This document shows positions 17,617 to 25,883 of a stretch of DNA of 48,508 bases, piece by piece. The notes under the pieces were generated by a model. That model was not told where the DNA came from. It worked only from the letters and a program-made list of their open reading frames with translations, and did no database searches. The DNA is taken from the NCBI RefSeq assembly GCF_001515305.1, contig NZ_LNQV01000032.1, positions 1 through 48,508 on the forward strand, in the 5' to 3' direction. This stretch comes from Aquitalea pelogenes (lineage in GTDB: Bacteria > Pseudomonadota > Gammaproteobacteria > Burkholderiales > Chromobacteriaceae). Each line of letters starts with the position of its first letter. The first letter of the stretch is position 1. Made by a program: the position numbers and the translations under genes.

Positions 17617-18058
17617 GCAGCCGGTTTCCGTGCTGGTGGTGATTCACACCAAAGCCGGTGAAGTCTTGCTGATTGAACGCGCCGACCGGGCGGGCTACTG
17701 GCAGTCGGTCACCGGCAGCCGTGAAGGCAGCGAGACCCTGCTGGAGACAGCACGGCGCGAGGTGCTGGAAGAAACCGGGCTGGATGCCGACCAGCATGTG
17801 CTGAGTGACTGGCAATTGCACAACCGCTACGAAATCTACCCGCACTGGCGTCATCGCTACCCGGACGGCGTGACGCATAACGATGAATATGTGTTTGGCC
17901 TGCAACTGGACGCGCCACAAGCGGTGCGGCTGGCGGAAGGCGAGCATGTGTCCCAGCAATGGCTGCCCTGGCAACAGGCCGCCGAGCTGGTGTTTTCCCC
18001 CTCCAATGCCGCAGCCATCCGCCAGCTGGCAACACGGCTGGGCTTGCCTGCCGACTAG
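17606..18058 (+). CDS. nudB: Dihydroneopterin triphosphate diphosphatase NudB (Nudix)
   Basis: NudB removes pyrophosphate from dihydroneopterin triphosphate in folate synthesis. The 150-residue protein has a full Nudix box (G-x5-E-x7-REVLEETGL) and resembles E. coli NudB throughout: PVSVLVVI, YWQSVTGS, FEIF-like YEIYPHWRHRYPDGVT and QQWLPW. Start chosen at the ATG at 17606, with GGAGG 8 bases upstream; it overlaps the response regulator by 11 bases. It meets chrA tail to tail with a 3-base overlap of stop codons. Confidence 0.9.
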   Translation: MGTKQPVSVLVVIHTKAGEVLLIERADRAGYWQSVTGSREGSETLLETARREVLEETGLDADQHVLSDWQLHNRYEIYPHWRHRYPDGVTHNDEYVFGLQLDAPQAVRLAEGEHVSQQWLPWQQAAELVFSPSNAAAIRQLATRLGLPAD

Positions 18059-19389
18059 CCGTGCAGCAGGCAGCCGGCCACGGCTGCTGCGGCAATCACC
18101 TTGATCACCCCCACCTTGTAGCGCTGCAGTGCCAGTGCCGCAGCCACGGCCAGCAGGATGGCCTGCCAGTCCGGCCCGGCTTGCCAGCCTTGCGGCCAGA
18201 GCGCATGCCAGCCAAAGAACAGCGCCAGGTTGGCGATCACGCCCACCACTGCCGCGGTGATGGCAGTCAGTGGCGCAGTGAGCGACAGCTTGCCATGGCT
18301 GCTTTCAATCAGCGGCCCACCAGCCAGAATGAACAGGAAAGATGGCAGGAAGGTAAACCAGGTCACCAGGCAGGCGGCCAGTGTGCCAGCCAGCCCCGGA
18401 ACCATACCCCCTGCATGCTGGAAGCCACCGACAAAGCCGACAAAGGCCACTACCATGATGAGCGGGCCGGGTGTGGTTTCGCCCAGTGCCAGTCCGTCCA
18501 TCATCTGTCCGGCATTCAGCCAGCCATGCTGCACCACTGCACCCTGATAGACATAGGGCAGCACCGCATATGCCCCGCCAAAAGTCAGCAAGGCAGCCTT
18601 GGTGAAAAACCAGCCCATCTGGCTGAAGGGGTGGTCCCAGCCAAACAGGCCAAGCAGCACCAGCATCGGGCCGCACCACAACAGGCTGCCGGCCAGCACT
18701 ACGCGCACCAGCCCGCCACGGCTGAAACGGGCATGAGGAGGCGGTGGAGTGTCATCGTCTATCAGTGCCGGTCCGGCTGACTGATGCGCTGCGCCATGTC
18801 CGCTGCCTGCGGCGGCAAACAGCGCCGGGTAGTGTTTGCCCGCCAGCGCGCCGATCAAGGCCGCAGTCAGGATGATCAGTGGGAAGGGCAGTCCGAAACC
18901 GGCCAGCGCGATAAAGGAAGCCAGTGCCAGTCCCCACAGCAGGCGGTTCTTCAAGGCACGCTGACCAATGCGCAGTGCCGCATGCAGCACGATGGCGACA
19001 ATGGCCGGCTTGATGCCGTAAAACATGCCCGCCACCACACCCAGCTGGCCAAATACCAGATAGGCCCACGACAGCGCAATCAGGATCAGCAGCGAAGGCA
19101 GCACAAAAAGTCCGCCAGCCACGATACCGCCAGGCGTGCGGTGCAGCAGCCAGCCAATATATGTCGCCAGCTGCTGGGCTTCCGGGCCGGGCAGCAACAT
19201 GCAGTAATTGAGCGCGTGCAAAAAGCGGCGCTCGGAAATCCAGCGGCGGCGTTCCACCAGTTCCTGATGCAGGATGGCAATCTGCCCGGCCGGGCCGCCA
19301 AAGCTGATGAAACCCAGCTTCAGCCAGAAAGCGCTTGCCTCGCGCAAAGAGACGGACCGTGGTGCTGGCGGTGTGTTGTTGACAGGCAT
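18055..19389 (-). CDS. chrA: Chromate efflux transporter ChrA
   Basis: A 444-residue membrane protein of the CHR family, which exports chromate from the cytoplasm. It is the long two-domain type: the first half carries KLGFISFGGPAGQIA and the second half TFGGAYAVLPYVYQGAV, the paired FGG signatures of ChrA. About 10-12 hydrophobic helices are visible. I chose the ATG at 19389 (MPVNN), since the family motif begins soon after; the longer frame runs back through the neighbouring gene. No ChrB regulator is next to it. Confidence 0.93.
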   Translation of the reverse strand: MPVNNTPPAPRSVSLREASAFWLKLGFISFGGPAGQIAILHQELVERRRWISERRFLHALNYCMLLPGPEAQQLATYIGWLLHRTPGGIVAGGLFVLPSLLILIALSWAYLVFGQLGVVAGMFYGIKPAIVAIVLHAALRIGQRALKNRLLWGLALASFIALAGFGLPFPLIILTAALIGALAGKHYPALFAAAGSGHGAAHQSAGPALIDDDTPPPPHARFSRGGLVRVVLAGSLLWCGPMLVLLGLFGWDHPFSQMGWFFTKAALLTFGGAYAVLPYVYQGAVVQHGWLNAGQMMDGLALGETTPGPLIMVVAFVGFVGGFQHAGGMVPGLAGTLAACLVTWFTFLPSFLFILAGGPLIESSHGKLSLTAPLTAITAAVVGVIANLALFFGWHALWPQGWQAGPDWQAILLAVAAALALQRYKVGVIKVIAAAAVAGCLLHG

Positions 19390-19530
19390 GGACTGTCCGG
19401 AATCGGTATTTGTGTAAGCAAAGTGTGCCCATTTTGCACGGGCAGTACAAACTTCGTCACAAAACAGGCAAGGACAGCATGCGGCAGGATCGTTACAATC
19501 CGTTTTTCCGTTAATTGTCATCATACTGTC

Positions 19531-20133
19531 ATGCTTGCACTGGAAAGCTTCAATCAGGCTTGTTTCCTGCTCATCAACGCCACGCCCGTCTCGTCCGTGC
19601 TGATGATCAAGCTGGCCATCTTCTTTGCCAAATACCTGATTTTGCTGATTCCGGTATTGCTGCTGCTGATGTGGCTGTGGGGTGAGCGTGCCCAGCGCGA
19701 GCGTGCGCTGAAGGTGCTGTTCAGTGTCGGGCTGGCCTTGCTGTGCAATCAGCTGATCGGCATGTTGTGGGATCACCCGCGCCCCTTTGCCATTGGCCTG
19801 GGGTATCGCTTTATCGACCATGCAGCCGACCCGTCCTTCCCCAGTGACCACACCACCATCTTCGCCACCACCGCCTTTGCCTTCTGGCTGGCCGGCAAGG
19901 CCAGGCTGGGCCAGCTGCTGTTGCTGCTGACCGCGCTGGTAGGGGTGTCACGCATTTATCTGGGTGTGCACTGGCCGCTGGATATTCTGGGTGGCCTGCT
20001 GCTGTCGCTGCCCTATGCGCTGGCCATGCATGCCGCCTGGCCGCGCTTTGGCCAGCGTGTGCTCGATGGCCTCAACCGCAGCTATCGTTGCCTGCTGGCC
20101 AAGCCGATTGCGCTGGGTTGGGTCAAGGCCTGA
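19531..20133 (+). CDS. PAP2-family phosphatase, likely undecaprenyl-diphosphatase
   Basis: A 200-residue membrane phosphatase with five or six helices. The acid phosphatase motifs are present: HPRP at 82-85 (the usual leading Lys is not obvious), PSDHT at 104-108, and SRIYLGVHWPLD at 140-151 with the catalytic His147. Sequence and size fit the BcrC/YbjG type, which recycles the undecaprenyl carrier for cell wall synthesis; other lipid phosphates are possible. The ATG at 19531 has no clear ribosome binding site. It ends one base before the end of rcnA, which runs the other way. Confidence 0.85.
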   Translation: MLALESFNQACFLLINATPVSSVLMIKLAIFFAKYLILLIPVLLLLMWLWGERAQRERALKVLFSVGLALLCNQLIGMLWDHPRPFAIGLGYRFIDHAADPSFPSDHTTIFATTAFAFWLAGKARLGQLLLLLTALVGVSRIYLGVHWPLDILGGLLLSLPYALAMHAAWPRFGQRVLDGLNRSYRCLLAKPIALGWVKA

Positions 20134-20134
20134 T

Positions 20135-21313
20135 TCAGCCGGCCAGCTGCAGGCCCCCTTGCAGCATCATCACGGTTGCAATCACCACCATCATCAGGCT
20201 GGACAGATAAGGCAGACGTCGTATGGTGCCATCCAGCTGATGAAACTTCTCACCCAGCCGCCGTGCTCCCCAGGCGGCCACCACGCCAACGCTCACCAGT
20301 GAAATGGCCAGGCCGATGCTGAACGACGCCACCATGGTCAGACCCAGCGCTACCCGCTTGAGCTGCAGGCAAATCAGCAGGATGGTGACTGAGGCCGGGC
20401 AGGGCATCAGGCCGCCAGTCAGCCCGAACAGGGCAATCTGGCCATTGCTTACCGTTTTGCCGGCAAAGCGCCGGGCAATTTCCTCGGCATGGGCTTTCTC
20501 ATGGGCATCCTGATACGGCTCGGCGGTGTCGGCCTGGGTCGACGCGCGTTGCGGCCGTGCCAGCATGCTGCCCTTGCCGACAACAGCGGCATTCTGACTG
20601 CGCTGCTGGTAGCGCCGCGCTGCCGGTGGGCCAAAGCGCAGGGCAAACTGATGGCCATGATTGCCATGCAGCATGTGCAGCGTGACGGAAAACTGGTGCG
20701 GCGAGGCAATGGGCTGCTCCGCCTGCAGGTAGCTCCCTCGTGATATCAGGAGGTAGTCCTCTTGCTGGCCCTCATCCCGCCGTACCTGTAGCCGGTACTG
20801 CACCTCACTGGCCGGCTTTTGCGGGCGTAGCTGTGCGCTGTAGCAATACAGGCGAAAACAGGCCTCGCTGTTCCAGTCATTACCCTCCAGCACTAACTCC
20901 ACCAGTCCATGGCCGGTATTGATCATCTTGCCGCCGTGCGGGGCGTGCTGCCAGGCCCGGGCCGCCAGATTGTCCAGTCGCGTGCGCCATGCCATCCAGC
21001 TGGCAATGCCCAGCACGATGATGCCGGAGAGCAACAGCAGCCATGGCTCCGCCTGTTCAACCAGCAACTGGTTGCCATAGTGCAGGGCGCTTGCCGCCAG
21101 CAGCCAGACGACGAGCGAGTGGGACAAGGCCGCGCACAGGCCTAGCAGCACGGCCTGGGCAATGCTGCCGCGGATGGCAATGATGAAGGACGCCATCAGT
21201 GTTTTGGAGTGGCCAGGCTCCAGCCCGTGCAGGGCGCCCAGCAGGATGGCGGATGGAATGAACAGCCAGAGGTTGGTGGAACCTTGCTGTATCAGTTCGC
21301 TCAGTGGTGGCAT
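20135..21313 (-). CDS. rcnA: Nickel/cobalt efflux protein RcnA with large soluble insert
   Basis: Exports Ni2+ and Co2+. The 392-residue protein has the family metal motif HGLEPGHSKT in its first helices (residues about 29-38) and a second set of helices after residue 285 (GLTGGLMPCPASVTILLICLQL). Between them lies an insert of about 120 residues (roughly 125-245) that looks like a folded beta-rich soluble domain, not the His-rich loop of E. coli RcnA (274 residues), followed by a short HEKAH stretch. It diverges from rcnR with an RcnR-type operator between them, so it is very likely induced by Ni or Co. Confidence 0.9.
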   Translation of the reverse strand: MPPLSELIQQGSTNLWLFIPSAILLGALHGLEPGHSKTLMASFIIAIRGSIAQAVLLGLCAALSHSLVVWLLAASALHYGNQLLVEQAEPWLLLLSGIIVLGIASWMAWRTRLDNLAARAWQHAPHGGKMINTGHGLVELVLEGNDWNSEACFRLYCYSAQLRPQKPASEVQYRLQVRRDEGQQEDYLLISRGSYLQAEQPIASPHQFSVTLHMLHGNHGHQFALRFGPPAARRYQQRSQNAAVVGKGSMLARPQRASTQADTAEPYQDAHEKAHAEEIARRFAGKTVSNGQIALFGLTGGLMPCPASVTILLICLQLKRVALGLTMVASFSIGLAISLVSVGVVAAWGARRLGEKFHQLDGTIRRLPYLSSLMMVVIATVMMLQGGLQLAG

Positions 21314-21351
21314 GATGCGGATGCGTATCAGGATGAGAATGTCCGCAATAT

Positions 21352-21366
21352 ACTACCCCCCAGTAT
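21352..21366. promoter_or_regulatory. RcnR operator
   Basis: Reads TACT-ACCCCCC-AGTA on the plus strand, that is TACT-G6-T-AGTA on the other strand, an exact match to the known RcnR site TACT-G6-N-AGTA. It lies 38 bases before the rcnA start and 21 bases before the rcnR start, so it can repress both. Confidence 0.9.
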
Positions 21367-21387
21367 GTTTTGAGAAAGAAAATCGCA

Positions 21388-21675
21388 ATGGGACACACCG
21401 TAAAGGGAAAAAAACCGCTACTGGCCAGAGTACGGCGTATCCAGGGACAGGCCGCCGCCATCGAGCGGGCGCTGGAGGAAGGGCAGGAGTGCATGGCGGT
21501 ACTGCAGCAGATTGCTGCGATACGCGGTGCGGTCAATGGCCTGATGGCCGAAGTGCTGGAAGGCCATTTGCGCGAGCATTTGCTGGCCCCCGCCGCCATT
21601 GGTGCCGACGTCGACCCGGAACGGCAGCAGGAAGCCGACCAGGTGATGCGCCTGGTCCGCTCCTACCTGAAATAA
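21388..21675 (+). CDS. rcnR: Nickel/cobalt-responsive repressor RcnR
   Basis: A 95-residue all-helical repressor of the CsoR/RcnR family. It has the full Ni/Co ligand set of RcnR: N-terminal MGH with His3, Cys35, His60 and His64; this set separates it from the copper (CsoR) and formaldehyde (FrmR) types. The core LQQIAAIRGAVNGLM is almost the same as in E. coli. I chose the ATG at 21388 so that His3 is in the right place. The divergent rcnA and the operator between them support the assignment. Confidence 0.95.
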   Translation: MGHTVKGKKPLLARVRRIQGQAAAIERALEEGQECMAVLQQIAAIRGAVNGLMAEVLEGHLREHLLAPAAIGADVDPERQQEADQVMRLVRSYLK

Positions 21676-21811
21676 AGCTGGCTGCTGCAAGCCGCATCAG
21701 CTTCAGGCTGACTGGCATGCTGATACCTGAAGTTGCCTCCCCCCAGGATGGAAATCGCGCATTATTTGCGCCAGGGACTGGCACAAGCGAGGCTGCTTGC
21801 GCTATGGATAG

Positions 21812-22561
21812 ATGATGAAGCCACTCAAGATAACGACTTACAACATCCACAAGGGCATGTCCCCGCTGAACCGCCATGTGCGGGTCGATGAAATTGCCCA
21901 TGCGCTGGAAATGCAGTCACCGGATTTGCTGTTCTTGCAGGAAGTTCAAGGCAAGAACCTGCTGCGTTCGCTGCGTCACGAGGGCTGGCCGGTACAAGCC
22001 CAACATCACTATCTGGCCCGGCGGCTGGATCACAAGGTGGTGTATGGCCTGAATGCCGCCTATGAACACGGCCACCATGGCAATGCGGTGCTGACCCGTC
22101 ATCCCATCATCGAATGGTGTAACCGCGACCTGTCGGTCAACCGCTTTGAAAGCCGTGGCTTGCTGCATTGCATGCTGTTGCCGCGTGGCTGGAACCGCCC
22201 GATAGCCGCGTTGTGTGCACACCTCAATTTGCTGGCCCGCGACCGGCGCAAGCAATACGCCAATCTGCTGCATTACATCGAGGCAGCCATTGCGCCGGAT
22301 ACGCCCATCATCCTGGCTGGTGACTTCAACGACTGGCAGGGCGAGGCGAGCGAACGCCTGCAGCAGGCGGGCTTGCAGGAAGTGTTTCTCACCCACCGAG
22401 GCCATTACGCGCAAAGCTTTCCGGCACGGCTGCCGGTGCTGCCGCTGGACCGCATTTATGTGCGCGGCCTGCGGGTGCTGAGTGCCGATGTGCTGCGCGG
22501 CCTGCCCTGGTCGCGTTTGTCGGACCACTTGCCGCTGACTGCATCGCTGCTTCCAGCCTGA
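21812..22561 (+). CDS. Endonuclease/exonuclease/phosphatase-family protein
   Basis: A 249-residue cytoplasmic protein of the EEP superfamily. The motifs are TYNIHKG near the start, LQEVQG (metal-binding Glu), the HLNLL block, GDFNDW and the terminal SDHLPL. Proteins of this subgroup can be phosphodiesterases or nucleases; the substrate cannot be told from sequence. Two ATG codons in a row (21812 and 21815) make the exact start uncertain. A terminator follows. Confidence 0.85.
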   Translation: MMKPLKITTYNIHKGMSPLNRHVRVDEIAHALEMQSPDLLFLQEVQGKNLLRSLRHEGWPVQAQHHYLARRLDHKVVYGLNAAYEHGHHGNAVLTRHPIIEWCNRDLSVNRFESRGLLHCMLLPRGWNRPIAALCAHLNLLARDRRKQYANLLHYIEAAIAPDTPIILAGDFNDWQGEASERLQQAGLQEVFLTHRGHYAQSFPARLPVLPLDRIYVRGLRVLSADVLRGLPWSRLSDHLPLTASLLPA

Positions 22562-22563
22562 AA

Positions 22564-22596
22564 ATGCTGATGTTCGATATGAAACATCAGTGTTTT
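22564..22596 (+). terminator. Terminator after the EEP gene
   Basis: Stem CTGATGTT / AACATCAG with an 8-base loop, then TGTTTT; A residues on the 5' side could extend the pairing. Confidence 0.6.
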
Positions 22597-22845
22597 GCGA
22601 TTGATAAAACCATGCCGTAATCCTGCTTTATCAGCAGAAAAATTTCCGTTTTACTGCAAAGCTTGCGCTTTTAGGGCAGGAATACTGCATCAGGCTTGAC
22701 GTAAAGCGAAAATTGATGTTCAATACCCAAAATTAATCGCCGATTTGACACAGCTTGCGGGCGTAAAACAGCTAAAGCGTGGGTAAGCAGACCCCGTATC
22801 AATTCAGTTTCTGCTTATATAATCTTTTCAGTATTCAAAGATTCC
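22597..22845. other. AT-rich intergenic region upstream of metNIQ
   Basis: About 250 bases without a supported gene. It holds a small CTGCT/AGCAG hairpin near 22622-22636, a consensus TTGACA at 22745-22750 with no good -10 box at the right distance, and a consensus TATAAT at 22818-22823 with only a weak -35. I could not fit a SAM riboswitch or a MetJ box. Confidence 0.5.
22818..22823 (+). promoter_or_regulatory. Likely -10 box for metNIQ
   Basis: TATAAT lies 83 bases before the metN start. Transcription from it would begin just ahead of the strong leader hairpin at 22846. The -35 region is poor. Confidence 0.5.
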
Positions 22846-22886
22846 ATGCATAAAGCCCGCCAGCGTCACCGGCGGGCTTTATGCAT
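22846..22886 (+). promoter_or_regulatory. Strong hairpin in the metN leader
   Basis: A perfect 16-bp stem (ATGCATAAAGCCCGCC and its complement) around a 9-base loop, ending 3 bases before the GGAG of metN. There is no T run after it, so it is not a standard terminator. It could affect translation of metN, stabilise the message, or stop read-through from upstream. Confidence 0.6.
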
Positions 22887-22900
22887 TCCGGAGTATTTGA

Positions 22901-23638
22901 ATGATTCATCTGCAAAACATCCGCAAGCGTTTTCGTCGCCCCGGTGGCGGCTGGTTCGACGCTGTGCAGGATACCTCGCTCGCCATCACCGCTGGTGAAG
23001 TGTTCGGCCTGATCGGTTTTTCCGGTGCCGGCAAATCCACCTTGCTGCGGCTGATCAACCTGCTGGAGCGCCCGGACAGCGGTGCCGTGATCGTGGACGG
23101 GCAAGACCTCACCGCCATGGATGCGCCTGCCTTGCGGCGCGCCCGTCAGCATCTGGGCATGGTGTTCCAGCAGTTCAACCTGATGGCCAACCGCACCGTG
23201 GCCGACAACATCGCCTTCCCGCTGGAGATTGCCGGCTGGTCCAAGGCCGATATCGCCCAGCGCGTGGCCGAATGTCTGGAAGTGGTCGGGTTGTCCGACC
23301 GTGCGCAGCACTATCCGGCCCAGCTGTCCGGCGGGCAAAAGCAGCGGGTGGGCATTGCCCGCGCACTGGCTCCGCGCCCCAAGGTGATTCTGGCGGATGA
23401 ACCCACTTCGGCGCTCGACCCGAAAACCACCCAGTCCATTCTGGACTGCCTGCGCGACATCAATCAGCGCTTTGGCGTGACGGTGGTGATTGTCACCCAC
23501 GAAATGCATGTGGTGCGTTCCATCTGCCACCGCGCGGCCGTGCTGGACGCCGGCCAGGTGGTGGAAGTGGTGGAGGTGAGCGATGGCAAGGTGGATGCCC
23601 GTTCAGACCTCGCCCGTTCTTTGCTGGAGGCTGCGTGA
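22901..23638 (+). CDS. metN: Methionine ABC transporter ATPase MetN, without the regulatory domain
   Basis: The ATPase of the D/L-methionine importer. The 245-residue protein has Walker [10 protein letters not shown], the signature LSGGQKQR, Walker [13 protein letters not shown] and the H-loop VTHEM. It ends soon after the nucleotide-binding domain. E. coli MetN has 343 residues, the last 100 forming the C2/NIL domain that senses methionine and blocks transport; that domain is absent here. GGAG lies 7 bases before the ATG. Its stop overlaps the metI start (TGATG). Confidence 0.92.
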   Translation: MIHLQNIRKRFRRPGGGWFDAVQDTSLAITAGEVFGLIGFSGAGKSTLLRLINLLERPDSGAVIVDGQDLTAMDAPALRRARQHLGMVFQQFNLMANRTVADNIAFPLEIAGWSKADIAQRVAECLEVVGLSDRAQHYPAQLSGGQKQRVGIARALAPRPKVILADEPTSALDPKTTQSILDCLRDINQRFGVTVVIVTHEMHVVRSICHRAAVLDAGQVVEVVEVSDGKVDARSDLARSLLEAA

Positions 23639-24324
23639 TGGAAGAAATGACTTTTGCTGCGGCATTGGCCGACCTGGCCGGCATGGCACCGGAAATCTGG
23701 CAGGCCTGTCAGGAAACCGGCCTGATGCTGGGCGTGGGACTGGCTGCCGCCATCCTGCTGGGCGGGCCCTTGGGTATCTGGCTGTACCTGTCGCAGCCGG
23801 GCCAGCTGTTTGCCAACCGTCTGGTCAATGGTGTGCTGGGCTGGACGGTGAACCTGGTGCGCTCCTTCCCCTTCATCATCCTGATGGTGTCGCTGGTGCC
23901 GCTTACCCGCCTGCTGGTGGGCAGCACCATCGGCCCGGTGGCGGCTGCCGTGCCGCTGTCCTTTGCCGCCATTCCGTATTTTGCCCGGCTGGTGGAACAA
24001 ACCCTGCGCGAGATTCCACGCGGTGTGGTGGAAGCGGCCGAGGCCATGGGGGCCAGCCCCTTGCAGATCATCATCAAGGTCTTGCTGAACGAAGCCCGCT
24101 CCGGGCTGATTTCCAGCCTGACCATTCTCACCATCAGCTTTCTGAGCTATTCCGCCGTGGCGGGGGTGGTAGGTGGCGGCGGTATTGGCGATCTGGCCAT
24201 CCGTTATGGCTATTACCGTTTCCAGACCGACGTGATGGTGGCCATGGTGCTGCTGCTGGTGGTGATCGTGCAGATCATCCAGCTGCTGGGCAACCGGCTG
24301 GCCGCCAGGCTGGATAAGCGCTGA
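23638..24324 (+). CDS. metI: Methionine ABC transporter permease MetI
   Basis: The membrane channel of the methionine importer. The 228-residue protein has five hydrophobic helices and the EAA-type loop that docks onto MetN (VEAAEAMGASPLQIIIKVLLNEA). The VRSFPFIILMVSLVPLTR and VGGGGIGDLAIRYGYYRF blocks are typical of MetI. The ATG overlaps the metN stop by one base; a GTG one codon earlier is a less likely start. MetQ follows after about 105 bases. Confidence 0.94.
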   Translation: MEEMTFAAALADLAGMAPEIWQACQETGLMLGVGLAAAILLGGPLGIWLYLSQPGQLFANRLVNGVLGWTVNLVRSFPFIILMVSLVPLTRLLVGSTIGPVAAAVPLSFAAIPYFARLVEQTLREIPRGVVEAAEAMGASPLQIIIKVLLNEARSGLISSLTILTISFLSYSAVAGVVGGGGIGDLAIRYGYYRFQTDVMVAMVLLLVVIVQIIQLLGNRLAARLDKR

Positions 24325-24431
24325 ATCAATCCTACAGACCGGGCGACACCGTCAGCCCGGCAACCCGGCTGGTGTGCTGCCTGGCAGCCAGGCCAGCTGC
24401 TTTCCCTTATCAATCATTGCAAGGAGTTCAC

Positions 24432-25241
24432 ATGCGTAGATTCGTCATCAAGGCACTGGCCGTATCTTGTCTGGGTCTGGCCATTGCCGGTCCGGCACTG
24501 GCAGCTGACCCGGCCAAGAAGGAAATCGTGATTGGCACCACCGTGGGTGACTTTGGCGACATGGTGAAGCAGTCGATCAAGCCCATCCTGGAAAAGCAGG
24601 GCTATGCGGTCAAACTGGTGGAATTCACCGATTATGTACGTCCCAATATGGCCCTGCAGGAAGGTGCGCTGGATGTGAACGTATTCCAGCACAAGCCTTA
24701 CCTGGACAACTTCGTCAAGGAACACAAGCTGAGCCTGAAGGAAGTATTCCAGGTGCCGACTGCACCGCTGGGCATCTATCCGGGCAAGCTGAAGTCGCTC
24801 AAGGACGTGAAGGAAGGCAGCACCATTTCCGCGCCGAACGATCCGTCCAACTTTGCCCGAGCACTGGTGATGCTGAGCGATCTGGGCTGGGTCAAGCTCA
24901 AGCCGGGTATCAACCCGCTGACCGCTTCCGAGCGTGATATCGCCCAGAACGTGAAGAAGCTGAAGATTGTCCAGCTGGAAGCCGCCCAGCTGCCGCGCTC
25001 GCGTAACGATGTGGACTTTGCCGTCATCAACGGCAACTACGCCACCAGTTCCGGCATCAAGCTGACCGAGGCCGTGTTCCAGGAAAAGAGCTACGCCTAT
25101 GTCAACTGGGGTGTGGTGCGCGCTGCCGATGCGGGCAAGCCGTGGGCACGTGACGTGATTGCCGCTTACAACAGCAAGGCCTTCAGTGACTGGGCCAAAC
25201 AGAAATATGCCGGTTACAAATTCCCGCAAAGCTGGAAATAA
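24432..25241 (+). CDS. metQ: Methionine-binding protein MetQ (apparently not lipidated)
   Basis: The periplasmic binding protein that delivers methionine to MetNI; NlpA/MetQ family, 269 residues. Typical blocks: IVIGTTVGDFGDMV, the ligand-region FTDYVRPNMALQEGALDVNVFQH, and INGNYATSSG. The N-terminus MRRFVIKA...GPALA-AD looks like a signal peptidase I site. A Cys at residue 13 is preceded by charged residues and fits a lipobox poorly, whereas enteric MetQ is lipid-anchored. AAGGAG lies 7 bases before the ATG. A strong terminator follows. Confidence 0.93.
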   Translation: MRRFVIKALAVSCLGLAIAGPALAADPAKKEIVIGTTVGDFGDMVKQSIKPILEKQGYAVKLVEFTDYVRPNMALQEGALDVNVFQHKPYLDNFVKEHKLSLKEVFQVPTAPLGIYPGKLKSLKDVKEGSTISAPNDPSNFARALVMLSDLGWVKLKPGINPLTASERDIAQNVKKLKIVQLEAAQLPRSRNDVDFAVINGNYATSSGIKLTEAVFQEKSYAYVNWGVVRAADAGKPWARDVIAAYNSKAFSDWAKQKYAGYKFPQSWK

Positions 25242-25324
25242 ACCGTAACCCATGCATGTGGCCCTGTCGGGATGATGACGGGGCTGGCAGGTTTTCTTGT
25301 AACACTCCTGGCTACAAGACTTGT

Positions 25325-25351
25325 ACGGAGGGCAATGCCCTCCGTTTTTTT
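25325..25351 (+). terminator. Terminator of metNIQ
   Basis: Stem ACGGAGGG / CCCTCCGT with a CAATG loop and seven T. Confidence 0.9.
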
Positions 25352-25381
25352 ATGGCCAGCCCGGATGCTGGCATGACCGGT

Positions 25382-25801
25382 TTATTCGCACACGGTGAAG
25401 GGAGCCTTGTGTTCCAGCAGGCCGGGCTTGTCTTCGCTTGCCGGTGTGGCATCAACCACGGCATGGACCGGGTTGCCATCCGGGTCCAGCAGGGTACAGC
25501 GCTTGCTGTCATCCCCGAGAACCAGGCTGGGGGCGGGGCGACCACCGGCAGCCAGGCCCGCGGCCACAAAGCCGGTCAGCAGCTGCGGGCTTGCCGCGCG
25601 GAATACCAGATGAACATGGCTGCGCTGTTCCGGCTTGCCGCCTGTCACCAGCAGTTCGTCGGCGCGGAAGAAGTCGGCGCCTTCTGCACTCAGCGTGCGG
25701 CCCAGCTCATGCAGGATGGCCTGGTAAAAGCGTTTGCTGGCAGCCAGATCTGCCACCACCACGTGGACCTGTTCCAGCAGACGTGCGTTGTGATAGTGCA
25801 T
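25382..25801 (-). CDS. VOC-family (glyoxalase-like) protein
   Basis: A 139-residue protein with the vicinal oxygen chelate pattern: an early EQVHVVVADLAASKRFY strand-helix and, near the end, CTLLDPDGNPVHAVV. Candidate metal ligands are His13 in the first strand, His in SHVHLVF and His in NPVHAVV. Such proteins include lyases, dioxygenases and fosfomycin-type resistance proteins, so the reaction cannot be set. GAGGAG lies 7 bases before the ATG. It is a single gene between the metQ terminator and an HD hydrolase gene. Confidence 0.85.
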   Translation of the reverse strand: MHYHNARLLEQVHVVVADLAASKRFYQAILHELGRTLSAEGADFFRADELLVTGGKPEQRSHVHLVFRAASPQLLTGFVAAGLAAGGRPAPSLVLGDDSKRCTLLDPDGNPVHAVVDATPASEDKPGLLEHKAPFTVCE

Positions 25802-25883
25802 GGGACATCTCCTCTGTTATTGACAGCTTTTGTCCCATCATACGCCGCAGCCACAAGGCTTGCCCATCCGGTGAAGTACGGCC

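Noticed and set aside
18784-19530. Long N-terminal extension of the PAP2 phosphatase frame
   Set aside because: It is antisense to chrA; the membrane protein begins at 19531.
22562-22900. SAM riboswitch or MetJ operator before metNIQ
   Set aside because: I could not find the conserved core of SAM-I or SAM-II, nor AGACGTCT-like boxes; only the plain long hairpin is clear.
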